Shown one piece after another: positions 34,643 to 45,085 of a DNA stretch of 64,000 bases; within the stretch, counting starts at the first letter, position 1, and each line of letters opens with the position of its first letter. The notes under the pieces are model-generated. The model was not told the DNA's origin and did no database searches. It saw only the letters and a program-made list of their open reading frames with translations. The translations under genes and the position numbers were made by a program. Location of the stretch: the NCBI GenBank assembly GCA_020726505.1, contig JAHLEZ010000005.1:2356001-2420000 (forward strand). Reading direction: 5' to 3'. This stretch comes from Leptodontidium sp. MPI-SDFR-AT-0119 (taxonomy: Eukaryota; Ascomycota; Leotiomycetes; Helotiales; Leptodontidiaceae).

Positions 34643-35580
34643 TTACGCTCGGGTCACGAGAAGGGATTAAGAAGAATAGAGAGCACCAGGGAGCTGAGGG
34701 TTTGGAATAAGCGTGAAGAGCCTAGAGACGCATTCGGGATGGATGTAGATGTCAGTGGTGATGCCAAGTTGGCTTGGTTTTGGGTGAAGGGGTGGAGAGC
34801 GAGGTTGACGGTAGCGGGAGATTTAGTTGAGAAGTGTAGATATGATATTTAACCGTCACTTGTACCAAATTTATGTGAGAATTATCAATCGCTGTGTTAC
34901 TTACGTCCGTCGTGAACAGACTTCCATATAAGACAAATAAAATTTTAGTGTGCTATTTGTTTACCTCAGCGTGCTGTTCTCGCTTAAGCGTTCCCTTCAA
35001 TCCATGTCAAACTTGAGAATTAAAACCAAGTGCGCTTAACACACATTTGCATAACTAATAAATTGTTTTTGCCGACGAATACTACTTACTTCGCATGAAC
35101 TGTAGGCATGATCGATTTTAAGACAAAATTTTGGGAGCGTAACGATGCTGACTACCCAATTGCCCAAGGTAGACTATGAAGACCACCACCAGTGAAAGGC
35201 TCGCGGCCCAAAACCCTTTTAAAAATCAGGGGTCCTCCTGAAATGTTTCACCTACCATCGTTCACCGCCAAAAACCACTCAATTAGAACGGTGTCGTTAC
35301 GCTCTTGAGTGATGATCAGTACAGGGGTGAAGCTAAGGCGGTGAAGAATTTGGGGAGGTGACGGGACTGCCCTGAGTCAAAACATCAATTTTAAGTTCAA
35401 GACAATGGAGACTGAGCACAACGCATAACATGCTACAAAACAATACAAAATGTTTGTCAGGTCCCGAGGCGCGGACTCAAGAGTTCATTTTGATCCCTTC
35501 CCTCAAATCGTTTTTATGCTATAACAGGTACGCTGCGAACAACTTTCCCCCGGACTAGATTGCAGCAAAATCGGCAGCCC
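34643..35580. other. 3' region and intergenic region with an inverted repeat
   Basis: The first 207 bases continue the previous frame as 69 sense codons to a TAA at 34850. Further on, GAGCGTAACGA at 35135-35145 reappears inverted at 35294-35304, 148 bp apart, perhaps the ends of a small relic element; no target duplication was seen. No other gene. Confidence 0.45.
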
Positions 35581-36549
35581 ATGTCTTCCGTAAACTCCTC
35601 TACATCTGACAGCCTCGCGCTTGTCAATTCGTTCTATGGACCTGGCGCGACGGCCTGCTGGTACCTGAACTGTCTCTCCTGCGCCGTATCATGGACCCTA
35701 CACCCGAAAAATCAGAGGTCTGACTCTGTAACTAGCGACCTTATTGCCCTCGTCACCTTTCCTGCTGTAGCCGCCGCGCACCTTGTATCACAGGTCCAAG
35801 ACTACCCTTCTCAGCCTCATGTCAGCAATGAAGCTTTTCAACAAGTGCACGCATCCATCTGCGCCTCGCTCACCATCGCTGAGACCTACCTGGCTCTCTG
35901 TGTCGTCCTTCTGTTCCTGGCTGTCCTCGTCCGCTCCATCAAGCGAATAATCGTACTGACGCTGACGGGTATTTTCTGTTGCGTTGCCGAGACATACGTA
36001 TACTTTGCGATCCCCTCGATCCGGAACTCACCAGGCACCTTCAATCGTTCCTTTGTCATCGATTCGCTTTCTCTCCTAGTCATTAGGCTTGCTATTGTGG
36101 TAATTCTTGTCGCAATGTTGCTCTACTTCATCTACCTCTGGCTTGCTTGCCATCGTCCACCGCATTTTGCAGAGCCACAGCCAGAAGATGATTCAGACGT
36201 CGTCAAGAATGACCATTACACAAAGACAACATATCTCCGCGTCAATCAGTTAACTTGCTTGACCTACTTGGCTATTCTTTGTAGCGTCGGACCAACATGT
36301 TTTGCCGTGAAAGCCATTGTACCTTCGCCTGTTCAAGAAGCTGGAGATGAGCCAAGGGACACAAGATGGAGAAAGATAGTCAATGAGTTCTTCCCAAGGA
36401 CAAACACAAGAATTATGGAGTTAGATCAGGCGGTTGCGCTGCTGGCAGGGATGACTGTGCTTGGGTTCAGCCTCTATTCAGCGGCAGATGAATGGTACGG
36501 GAGATGGTGGGAGGAAGAGAAGAAAAGGAGAGAAGAGGCTGGCGGGTAA
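35581..36549 (+). CDS. Fungal multispan membrane protein, unknown function
   Basis: A single exon of 322 aa from the ATG at 35581; an upstream TTG extension is not used. It starts SFYGPGATACWYLNCLSC, followed by about five or six transmembrane helices (near 22-40, 55-72, 97-125, 127-145, 165-190, 222-245 and 283-300, some weak), and ends in a basic and acidic WWEEEKKRREE tail. The opening FYGPG..A.WxLx motif belongs to a large unnamed group of fungal integral membrane proteins with acidic cytoplasmic loops. There are no catalytic motifs and no visible transporter signature. Function is unknown; location is probably plasma or endomembrane. Confidence 0.75.
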   Translation: MSSVNSSTSDSLALVNSFYGPGATACWYLNCLSCAVSWTLHPKNQRSDSVTSDLIALVTFPAVAAAHLVSQVQDYPSQPHVSNEAFQQVHASICASLTIAETYLALCVVLLFLAVLVRSIKRIIVLTLTGIFCCVAETYVYFAIPSIRNSPGTFNRSFVIDSLSLLVIRLAIVVILVAMLLYFIYLWLACHRPPHFAEPQPEDDSDVVKNDHYTKTTYLRVNQLTCLTYLAILCSVGPTCFAVKAIVPSPVQEAGDEPRDTRWRKIVNEFFPRTNTRIMELDQAVALLAGMTVLGFSLYSAADEWYGRWWEEEKKRREEAGG

Positions 36550-37796
36550 TGGATCAGATTTTAGTAATGAAGAACGAAGGAAACATATGCCTACTGTGAC
36601 CAGAATTCATGATCAGAAGCATTCCAGGTGTTTTGAGGGATTTAAGAAAGACAAAGGTTTTATATAAGATTAGTATATTCGTTATTAAATAAGAACTTTA
36701 TGCTTAACTTTAAATAATATCTTAACCTATACTTAGTAATTATTTGAACCCTGAACGTAATATACCTACTTCTCGATTGTTGAGATTAACAGCCGACTGT
36801 GTTTACCAAGTAAATACACAACCGTTACATTTATGTAACGACGTCGAGTGTTATAGCGCGTCTTAATTAGCATAAGGCTAATAACGTTTCTTATTTTCGT
36901 AACATAACTTAAATATTAAATTTAACTAGTTTATAAGTTTATAAGTTTATAAGTTTATAAGTTTATAAGTTTATAAGTTTATAAGTTTATAAGTTTATAA
37001 GTTTATAAGTTTATAAGTTTATAAGTTTATAAGTTTATAAGTTTATAAGTTTATAAGTTTATAAGTTTATAAGTTTATAAGTTTATAAGTTTATAAGGCG
37101 AAGTATACTCGATGCTAATATTATAGATTAATAGTCCCGATTACATTAGAAAAAGTGGTACTTCTTAAATCGGGGAACGTAGCGATAACGTAATTATAAT
37201 CTTCAAAGTTATTAATCTAAGAGTATTCAAGAAGCGCACGTAAAATGATTATTTTAGAAAATATATAGAATTTTAAGGCGTTTATGAATTTAGAGCTTGC
37301 CGTATTTAAAGTACTTATGTTTTGTCTCATCACGGCGTGCGTCTCTCGACGTAGGGATAGACGTTAGTCTGATACTTTAGCTGATGTTTAGATTTGATGT
37401 ATATGATATTATATATGGGGAATGAAGAAGTAAAGGGCTTTCTTGGTTTTAAAATTTTGTTCGTTGCAGTGAAGACACAGAAAAGAAATGGCGGCAGGGA
37501 AGGAAACTTGGGTGCCTTTATACTCAAGGAGATTTGTCTCGATTCACAAACTTCTTCGTAACTTCATTTCTTAGGTTTCTATCATTCAGTGACTTTGAAC
37601 AGTGGATTTAAATTCTTCCTAAAGTAAAGAGTGGGAAAATTCCACGAATCACAGGAAGTGCTTGAAGGAAAATAAGGATGCCAGACTTTGGTGCTTAAGA
37701 GCCTTGCCACAACCGAGATGTTGGAAAACCACAATGAATTCAAGGCAAATAAACTAAATTAAATCCGATATGATCGCGGATATGGGCAAAAGGACT
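36550..37796. other. AT-rich stretch with a minisatellite, no gene
   Basis: Base composition falls sharply from 36660 to about 37330 with many TAA/TTA steps, resembling the relic island at the left end. The centre is the 8-bp array at 36929-37096. A near-perfect palindrome CGTTACAT-TT-ATGTAACG lies about 36824-36841. No coding frame is supported. Confidence 0.6.
36929..37096. repeat. 21 perfect copies of an 8-bp unit
   Basis: The unit GTTTATAA is repeated 21 times without a single change over 168 bp. Neither edge shows degenerate copies, so the array looks young and is probably length-variable among strains. Confidence 0.97.
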
Positions 37797-38096
37797 TCAA
37801 ACCACCTCCTCATGTTCCGAGTCCATAGCATCGGATATGAATTCGAGCATGTCTGGTGATAATTCAGCCACAGGGACAAAGTAACTGTCTCCGCGACAAA
37901 TAGCAAAACAACGCCGTACATCTCGGACAATGACGGCCTGCCAACTATCAAGCCGTGGAGAGAATGGACATTCCGACTCACTCGGAACACGCGGGTGCTC
38001 CTTCTTGTAGTCGCATTCCGTCCATGTTATTGCGAGCTTGCCGTCCGCTGTGTAGGGGTGGCCACATCTCCAGAGTTGGATGGCAGGGTTGCACAT
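37797..38096 (-). CDS. Small Cys-rich protein, copy A
   Basis: 99 aa from the ATG at 38096 (MCNPAIQLWRCGH). It has six Cys in the pattern MCxP, WRCGH, WTECD, SECPF, RRCFAIC. A longer frame with a hydrophobic start exists but begins with sequence of doubtful coding character. I recognise no domain; the opening MCxP...CGH...W.EC resembles a loose group of small Cys-rich fungal proteins seen next to one another in genomes. It lies 401 bp from a likely paralogue on the same strand. No signal peptide with this start, so probably not secreted. A zinc-binding role is possible but unproven. Confidence 0.5.
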   Translation of the reverse strand: MCNPAIQLWRCGHPYTADGKLAITWTECDYKKEHPRVPSESECPFSPRLDSWQAVIVRDVRRCFAICRGDSYFVPVAELSPDMLEFISDAMDSEHEEVV

Positions 38097-38497
38097 GTTG
38101 TTTGAGTACAGCTGATTGATTCGGCAACAGTCTGCGTAGAGTATATTCTCCCTGTGGTGGAGAGACAAGAGAAGAAGAGATAGCATATACTGGAGATTTT
38201 ATACCTTAATATCAAAGGTGGTAGGCGAGGCCTGTGAATAATACATCTTTCAGTTAAACAAAGGCAGACGACTCGAACAATTGTTCAGTCAAACCCAAAG
38301 AAAGAAATCGAACAGTGCATTAGAAAAACCATTCATCTCGACCAATGACTAACCCACAGAACAACCCGGAGCCCAACATCTCTCTCCACCCACTCAGCTC
38401 AACGCCAAAATTTACTCCCAACCCTCTTCTTCTATCAAAGCACCCATGCAGATCTACCTCTCACCCCTAACTGGCGCCCTCTCCCTATCCACCCTCC

Positions 38498-38722
38498 TCA
38501 CGATATCAAACACTCCCTCCTCCCACAATTCCGAATATCATACGACCCTCCAGGCGACATACGGCGTCCATACCCATCCCTCGGTAGGCCGGGACACTCT
38601 TGCGGGTTCCTGATAATTCGCTGTCGCAGCTTCTCACACTCGCCGTACTCGACGTACCATTTGCCGTCTCTGTCGAAACGCTTGTGGCGGTAGTTGTAGT
38701 ATCTTAAGTAAGGGTAGCACAT
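38498..38722 (-). CDS. Small Cys-rich protein, copy B
   Basis: 74 aa from the ATG at 38722 (MCYPYLRYYNYRHKRFDRDGK). It shares with its neighbour the start MCxP, a DGK followed by an aromatic and EC, an ECP motif and a closing RNCGRREC. It lacks the CGH Cys (YRH instead), so a possible metal site would be incomplete. Likely a diverged tandem duplicate; function unknown. Confidence 0.45.
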   Translation of the reverse strand: MCYPYLRYYNYRHKRFDRDGKWYVEYGECEKLRQRIIRNPQECPGLPRDGYGRRMSPGGSYDIRNCGRRECLIS

Positions 38723-40452
38723 CTCCGCTGTTTGGTTAATCGTTTTAGCGGGTAAGTGTTTTGTTTTGTCTTGGTAGGAGGTGTCAGTGTAATGTGGGAT
38801 TTATTTTCGGCGTCCGGAGTAAGACCTTGGCAAAAAGCAAGACTCCCGGATATTTATAACCGAATAGGAGACTCAAGATGACTTAAGTAGAGATCAGATG
38901 GGATTCAGAAAATGTGATCGCAGAGAAACGAACTCGCAACGCTGCTTTATTCAGACGCGGATGGCTAGTGATTTAAAGGCTTTTGAGAACACTGCAACTC
39001 CTTGCCGAGTTGAGCTCCTTCTCTGTCACCGTTCCGTGACACAAGAACGGCCGAATTATTCACCACACCGGCCCATTTGCGGTCTGAATCATTCCGGAAG
39101 GCGATTCTGGGCCTTGGTACCTGGGTTGAGACTACCGATATCCTTATCCTGAACATATCTGGATGGGAACAACATTTCATTCGCTAGCAATGAAGTCGTC
39201 GGCAGGTCGATAGCTTTGAAGAAACATCAAAGTCCCTCTTGATTCTGTCTAGCATTGCGGTGCTGTTCTCGCCAGGCAGACTTGACACGCCATTGGGAAG
39301 CCAGAAAAGAAACCGGGCGCTTGTTCGATACCGATTCCTGCGTTCGGTGGATTTATTTCCAGACTGAGTCTTCGTGCATTAAGGTTGATATCGAAGCCGT
39401 GTTCTTTGAAAGTTGAAGTTGTTTCTGGGCGCTCAAGTTCTTGGATCCGGTTGACAATATGGCCTAGATTGGTGATGGTGGCCGATCGAATAATGATGGT
39501 TGCAAGCCATTAGATGGGCTCTGAATATGAAATCTTGCCCCAGGGTAGTAGAAAGACACAGGATTGTTCTTCTTATTCGCATTGAACACGGCTTTTCAAG
39601 TCTCACTAAAGGCCATAAAATTTGCGATTGCTGTCAAGGCTGTTTGAATTTGTTTACGCCTCGATTTCTAACTTGGTTGCGACAAATCCTTCTTACGTTT
39701 TGCGTTGCGGATCAGCAATCGGGACATGTCGATCGGCTCTCGAAATCCAATGTGCGTAACGAAACCCATTGCTTCGAGATGCAAGAAGGTCTCCGGCACC
39801 GCGCTTTGAAGTCTAAGCCGTATGGAAATAGCCTAAAATATTGTGCTTTCGGAAGTTGAAACTCTATCATGCAGGTCGACGCCCAGCAGCCCGGCGAAGA
39901 CAGCCTCGTATGGACGCCTACCAAAGCTACCAGGCATCAGTTCAACTTGGCCCAGTCGGATTGCTTCAATCATATAAATATGCCCCACGACTTTCAATTT
40001 CGTCTCGATGATGTGCCATGGTCCGACTCTGGGGGGGGATAACCACCTTAGCTCGCGGATTTTGGTAGGGAGGCGCAATGTGTAGACTTCGCAGAATCGC
40101 TTTGACAGGTCAAATGGAAGACTTCGAAAGGCCGGATTTGATCGTTGTAGGCATATTTGGTATTGCTGCAGATGAATATTGGAGTGTTTGATGTTTGTAT
40201 GCGCCGTCTGGATTATCTGGATGCTTTTCCAGTGGCATGCGAGGAGGGCGAGAGCGCTCAGTCGAAACCGTACCTTCCCCACCCGCCTGGGAAATTTGGC
40301 TCTCTTTGTGACTTCGAGAAAACTGACCAAAAGATTTGCTGAATAGTCGGTAAACAGATTGCCGACCAAACATAAACCTGAAGTTTGAAAAGGGCGCTTA
40401 TCGAGAGACCAAGAGTGGAGAGAAAGTGAGAGAATTATTCAACATGATTTCA
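38723..40452. other. Gene-poor region with broken minus-strand frames
   Basis: The longest frame (minus, 39833-40369) starts with TTG, not ATG, and reads LPTKIRELRWL at its middle, faintly like the 2EXR/F-box-type opening LP.EIR..IW. Frames below it are interrupted by stops every 30-60 codons. It may be a decayed gene, but nothing is strong enough to name. Confidence 0.35.
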
Positions 40453-42080
40453 TTACAAAACTATTGCAAATAACAGACTACCCGCCAACAACCCACCCGC
40501 AAACCTCCTCATTTCGGGCCCTGCACCCCCAGTGGAGCTGGCCTGGCTCGAGCTACTCGTTCTGGCGCCTGTAATGGGACCAGACACCGTCTGATTAGCT
40601 CTCGATGATGCAAATATACCTCCACCGGCACTGACTTTCACAGTGGCACTACTTGGGGTAATTGTTGTCTTCATACCTGAAACTGTGCTTGTAGCTTTTC
40701 CACCACCTGTGACTGAATTTGGTGCAGTGATTGAAGTGGGGACTTCTGTTTGGGATGGAGTTGCGCCTCCTGCTGGCGATGTGGTTGCAATTGCAGTAGC
40801 CGAAGGCACGAGCGTTGCTGGGCCTGCATTCGCCCAAGGAGCAACGACGCATTGCGCAGCGAGTTTGTTGTTCACATATTTTCCGTTTTGTTTAGAGGGC
40901 GTCAAGCTGAGAAGATAAGATGTGGAGAAAGCACCAGCTGACCAGGCAATGTACCCCAAGAAGACATCTGAGTTGTCATTCAGAAATTTATTCTGTGCGC
41001 AGAAATCCGTGAAGCACTTCCCTGATCAGTTGACTTGACGAGAAGAACAGAATCGTTGACTTACAGAATCGGTACTGGCAGCTCCAGTCTCACTAACCAA
41101 CGCCTTCCTGTCATGCTGTCTCAAGAAGTCGGCAGCAATTGCGAAAGCATCGACGTTATCCGTCGTACACTCAGCGTGCGTGCCGGAATTGTTGATATCT
41201 AGGTACTTGTGCAGATCCAAGATTAGACCGTCGATTGACCCATCTGGATTCGTGACTTTGATCAAAGCGTCTCCTGATCCACTGCTGACGAACTTGCCAG
41301 CGCTGGCAAAGTCCGTGCCAGGAAGCAGGATCATCTGGGATGAAGCACCGGCATTCCGAATTGCAGTAACTGCAGCCTGGACAGTGTTGGCCCAAGTTGG
41401 AACATCTAAGTCATGGGGCTCGTTCATGAGGCCGAAAATGACCTTATCATTGTTTTTGTATTTCGTCGCGAGTTGAGACCAGATGTCAGCAAATTGAGCA
41501 TCTGTCACCGCGCCAGAACTCTGACCAATGATCTGACCGTTGAAACGGGCGAAGTTGTGAAAATCGATAGCACAAAAGGTACCAAGACCAAGACAGGCTT
41601 GCATTAGTTGGTCGTATTTTCCAAAATTGTTCGAGTCGAGTGTCCCGCCGAATTTGTTGTTCACCAGAAATTGCCATGATACGGCTAGAACGTGTCAGCC
41701 GAGAGTGACCAATGGGAGGAACTAGGAGAAGACTTACGCAAACGAAATACATTCATATCATCATCATTGGCAAAATGTTGCATCTGTCCGAGTGCATCCG
41801 AGTCCATTGGAGACTGGGATATGAGTCCATCCGAGTTCATTGGAGACTGGGCTGTGCCAATTGGACATGTGCCCTGCGTTGGTCAGCATAGTGAAGCGAC
41901 TTCGGAATATCCATCCCACTTACATCAATGTCACATCCAAACTCGAACCCAGCAATACTCATTCCCTAAAAATAAATCAGCTCATATCCCATTGTTCAAA
42001 AGTAACTAACATACCATATATTGAACTTTTCCAAACACCCAAGGGACGCCACCCAGGACCAAAAGAGACTTCAAAAACAT
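40453..42080 (-). CDS. GH5 (subfamily 5-like) endo-beta-glucanase with GPI-type tail
   Basis: Five exons: 42080-42015, 41965-41924, 41873-41738, 41684-41065 and 41016-40453, with introns of 48-53 bp; total 475 aa. Residues 1-16 are a signal peptide (MFLKSLLVLGGVPWVFG). The catalytic core starts VQYMGMSIAGFEFGCD and contains FANDDDMNVFRLPVSW, CAIDFHNFARFNG, GLMNEPHDLD with the acid/base Glu 170, HKYLDINNSGTH, and KALVSETGAAS with the nucleophile Glu 280. This is the pattern of fungal GH5_5 cellulases. There is no CBM1 module. The tail from about 340 is Ser/Thr-rich and ends in a hydrophobic segment (FAGGLLAGSLLFAIVL), so a GPI anchor is likely; it may act on wall or plant-derived beta-1,4-glucan. 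The last intron uses an unusual GGGAAG acceptor, chosen because the preceding CAG breaks the frame. Confidence 0.88.
41790..41850. repeat. In-frame 33-bp tandem duplication in exon 3 of the GH5 gene
   Basis: The 28 bases at 41790-41817 recur at 41823-41850 with two changes and a 33-bp period. They code for QSPMNSDGL and QSPMDSDAL, a segment absent from most GH5_5 enzymes between the GTC motif and the DDDMNVFRL strand. Confidence 0.9.
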
Positions 42081-43208
42081 CTTGAGTAGGAAACGAATGT
42101 AAGCAGTGAACATGCACACAGGATGAACGAATGAATCGACGACACTGAGAAAACAGCGAACGACTGACAGCCAACCTCACCACAGCACGGGAATCCAATC
42201 AACTTAATATGCAAGACGCACAACCCCGCCACTCGATGCAACCAGGGTCATCAAACTCGTAAAGCAGAGGCGCGAGAGAATACGCGCCTTGGCACTCCAC
42301 TCCCCTCTATGTCGGATGGGTTTTGGGAAATGTATGAAGCCATCGGATGAACAGCACACAGGCAGAGCCTGCTGGTGACTTGAGGCTGACCTCGTATCGT
42401 GCATGGCACTGCAGCGTCAGCGTGGCGTGTCAAACAGGGGTGGTTTCAGTGCGCGGCCCGATTTCCGAAGAGGCACGTGATTACCTTCCTTTGTTTACTG
42501 TCATGTTTCGTGAAAATACCTCTCGACTTTGCTGAATCTCAAGAGCATAGAAGAAAAGAAGTATTCGTTGATACTTGGAGAAAGGTAACCTTAAGATAGA
42601 TAGAAGTAATTAAAAGAGAAAACCCGACGGGCGGGCAAAATTTTGCTCTTTCATCAGGTATGAAGGAAGCTGTGCAACAGAACTCGAGGATAAATTTCTC
42701 GCTTATCCTCTAGCAACAGTAACAATTTACGATTTCTCAATTCTTCATTGATCGAGGGAACGGTCGTCGGTCTATGCTTGAGTAGTACAGAAGTCTCGCA
42801 CATCGCATCTCACATCTCGAACCTTGAGGTGTCTTTGGTGATGCAGCCCATCGTACCTACCACATCAATGGGAGAGCCTCGTCTCGAAGCTAACAATGCT
42901 CTCCAGCTGCTCTTACCACCGAAGAGGAAGTAACAGATCGAATCGAAGGCGGCTACCTCTTAAGACTCTTCCTCGCCATCTTTTGGCAACTTTCTTGCTC
43001 TTCCATCAAACATCAACAAAGACATCCATTCATCCACACATTCATCTCCAGACTTTCAGCAGAATATCTATACATCATTCATCACCACAGACATCACTAG
43101 CCTTCTAGCATCGGCCTCGAAACACATCGAATCGATATCTCATCAACATCAAAGAACAAACTCATCGATCATTGCCTAACAACAACGGGGAAGCACGCAC
43201 TCCAGAAT
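42081..43208. other. Divergent intergenic region
   Basis: Promoters of the GH5 gene (minus) and the next plus-strand gene. The last 200 bases are C/A/T-rich with CATC repeats, typical of a fungal leader. No gene or element recognised. Confidence 0.4.
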
Positions 43209-43751
43209 ATGGCAGAATCAATGCCCGCCATCCGGTCGCCAACATGCCCTGCACCCAAACCGGGCTCTCTCTTCGACCAGTGTCCAGCGAATTACTCCTT
43301 CACTCTGCTCGCCCAATCCCAATTCAATAACCTGGTTGACGGCATTTATGGTTCAGCATCGAATTTGATGACGGAAGGTTCGCTGGATGTAGAGGACATT
43401 TTAATGGCAGTCGCGAGAGTTGCATTCGCAGCCTTGTTGTCGTGGAGAACAATCAACCACAGACATCGTGAAGAATGGGTGGGTGTCGTGCTAACTGTCG
43501 TGTCCTTGCTCTTCACCAGAACACAACTAGCCTTCGACACAGGCAACAAGCAGTGCCTCTATGACGCTCTATATGATCACGGATACGTGCTGCTCAGTAC
43601 AGCCGTTCATTTCGGGCTGTCCTGGTGGTTTTCTACACTTCGCTTGGGAGACAGGATTCTCTTGCTGGCTGTTCTGGTGGCTATATGTACCCCGACTCCA
43701 TTCCTGTTTTACTATCACGGAGGCTTTCCTTCCGGAGAGATGACTTCGTAG
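43209..43751 (+). CDS. Small membrane protein, unknown
   Basis: 180 aa from the ATG at 43209, single exon. It starts with a Pro/Cys-rich segment, then has about four hydrophobic stretches: VARVAFAALLSW, WVGVVLTVVSLLF, VLLSTAVHFGLSWWF and RILLLAVLVAICTPTPFLFYY. No family recognised. The charge pattern (basic HRHREE loop after the first helix) suggests a four-span protein with both ends on one side. It sits about 380 bp upstream of the acylphosphatase gene on the same strand. Function unknown. Confidence 0.6.
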   Translation: MAESMPAIRSPTCPAPKPGSLFDQCPANYSFTLLAQSQFNNLVDGIYGSASNLMTEGSLDVEDILMAVARVAFAALLSWRTINHRHREEWVGVVLTVVSLLFTRTQLAFDTGNKQCLYDALYDHGYVLLSTAVHFGLSWWFSTLRLGDRILLLAVLVAICTPTPFLFYYHGGFPSGEMTS

Positions 43752-44127
43752 TCGTCGGAACATGACGTCTGAATTCTCGACTCTTGGCAGTGTCAAACGT
43801 CTTGAAGTGGTGGAAAGAATTGTGTTTTCAGGGCCCTCTGTTCCTGTGTGATGCATGGGTACTCGGTGACGAACTGTCTGGAAGGTGGAAGAACCTGCAT
43901 GGGGTTCTGAATAGCGAGCGAGCGAGCGACTGCATTGGCATTGATCTTGACCTTGAGTTTAGCGAGCAAACACTTACGAAGTTATTGTACCAAAGCTTGA
44001 TGCAGGTGCTGGTGGTAGTCAAGGAAATGCTTGCCAATTCACCGCCTTCCTCTTCCGTGAACTGCCATAGGTGAACCTCAACTTCAGCATCCCACAAGAC
44101 AGCATCAAGTCTACAGACAAACACAAG
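43752..44127. other. Short intergenic region
   Basis: 3' end of the small membrane gene and leader of the acylphosphatase gene. Nothing else recognised. Confidence 0.4.
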
Positions 44128-44603
44128 ATGGCAAAGAGAGCAAGTCATCTTATTTGAAAACAAGGATCGATACTAACTAACAACAGCTTTCGTTCCGCGT
44201 CTATGGCGACGTTCAAGGTAAGTCCAATGACACGATAATAAACAGAAGATCCACTCTGACAGCCAAAAGGGGTGGGGTTTCGGTAATACATCACAAAATC
44301 ACGAAGTTATTTTCATGCTTAAAATCCAGATATTTCACTCGGAAGAAAGCTACTTCCTACGGTCTGACCGGATGGGTTCGAAATGCTCCGAATAACGAGG
44401 TGAGCTGAGATTCGGTGGAGTTTGGGTCCAGTTCAGTTGTTGACTGTGGCCAGGTCGAAGGAGAAGCTCAAGGCGAAGATGATATTCTGCAGAAGTTTAT
44501 GAAGGATATCGGTAGTGGACCTAGGCATGCTACTGTGGATAAGGTAGAGAAAGAGGAGATGGATGTTGTTGATGGAGAGACGGGGTTTGAGGTCAGAAGA
44601 TAG
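44128..44603 (+). CDS. Acylphosphatase, five exons including a 13-nt microexon
   Basis: Exons 44128-44139 (12 nt), 44187-44217, 44270-44282 (13 nt), 44330-44399 and 44454-44603 join in frame to 276 nt, or 91 aa, exactly the family's usual length. The spliced N-terminus reads MAKRLSFRVYGDVQ, then GVGFR (catalytic Arg 19, phosphate loop), YFTRKKATSYGLTGWVRN (catalytic Asn 37), VEGEAQG, and the family end GETGFEVRR. It hydrolyses acyl phosphates such as 1,3-bisphosphoglycerate; it is cytosolic and small. The first intron begins GCAAGT and ends CTAACAACAG, a GC-AG intron with otherwise perfect consensus. Introns are 47, 52, 47 and 54 bp. The microexon acceptor is AAAAG, weaker than the CAG seven bases upstream, but only it keeps the frame. 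Automatic gene callers could easily miss this gene. Confidence 0.9.
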
Positions 44604-45085
44604 GGAGCTGGGTACCTTTACTTGTGGTTTCTTCTGGGGTAGATCGGATGGAAGCCTAATTGACAAATAATTGTAGTTGTTTCGCTCAAGAAATATAAAC
44701 ATGAAAGATATGTTCTAAATCCGCCTGGGGCGAATAGGTCTGGGTAAACGATGTCTGCCCTGCCCCTTTCGCTTGCCGATGTGAACCAAAATCATGTCTT
44801 GGTCAGAAAAGGCTGTTCATACCAAGAACCAGCAGACTGAATTGACATCAAGTCGCCGCCAGATAACAAATCAATCCCGATCTCGTAGAAATCCCTCCGC
44901 AACATTCTTCTTCCACGTGACCCTCTTACCCCAGGCCGGGTCGGCGACTCGGCGAAGATTCATGCCTCGGCCCAGAAGTTCCCCACGCTTACTATTCCAG
45001 ACTTCAAAAACAACTCGACCTCCATCCATTCCAATCCAATCCGCAATTCTCTTCCACAATCTCAATTCACATATCAACCTTCAAA

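Noticed and set aside
36929..37096. CRISPR-like repeat array
   Set aside because: Units are 8 bp and contiguous with no spacers, and the genome is eukaryotic.
39833..40369. 178-aa minus-strand frame with a faint 2EXR/F-box-like motif
   Set aside because: It has no ATG start, only one short motif fits, and flanking frames are full of stops; at best a decayed gene.
44360..44395. tRNA-like B box (GGGTTCGAAAT)
   Set aside because: It lies inside the coding exon 4 of the acylphosphatase gene and has no matching A box or cloverleaf.
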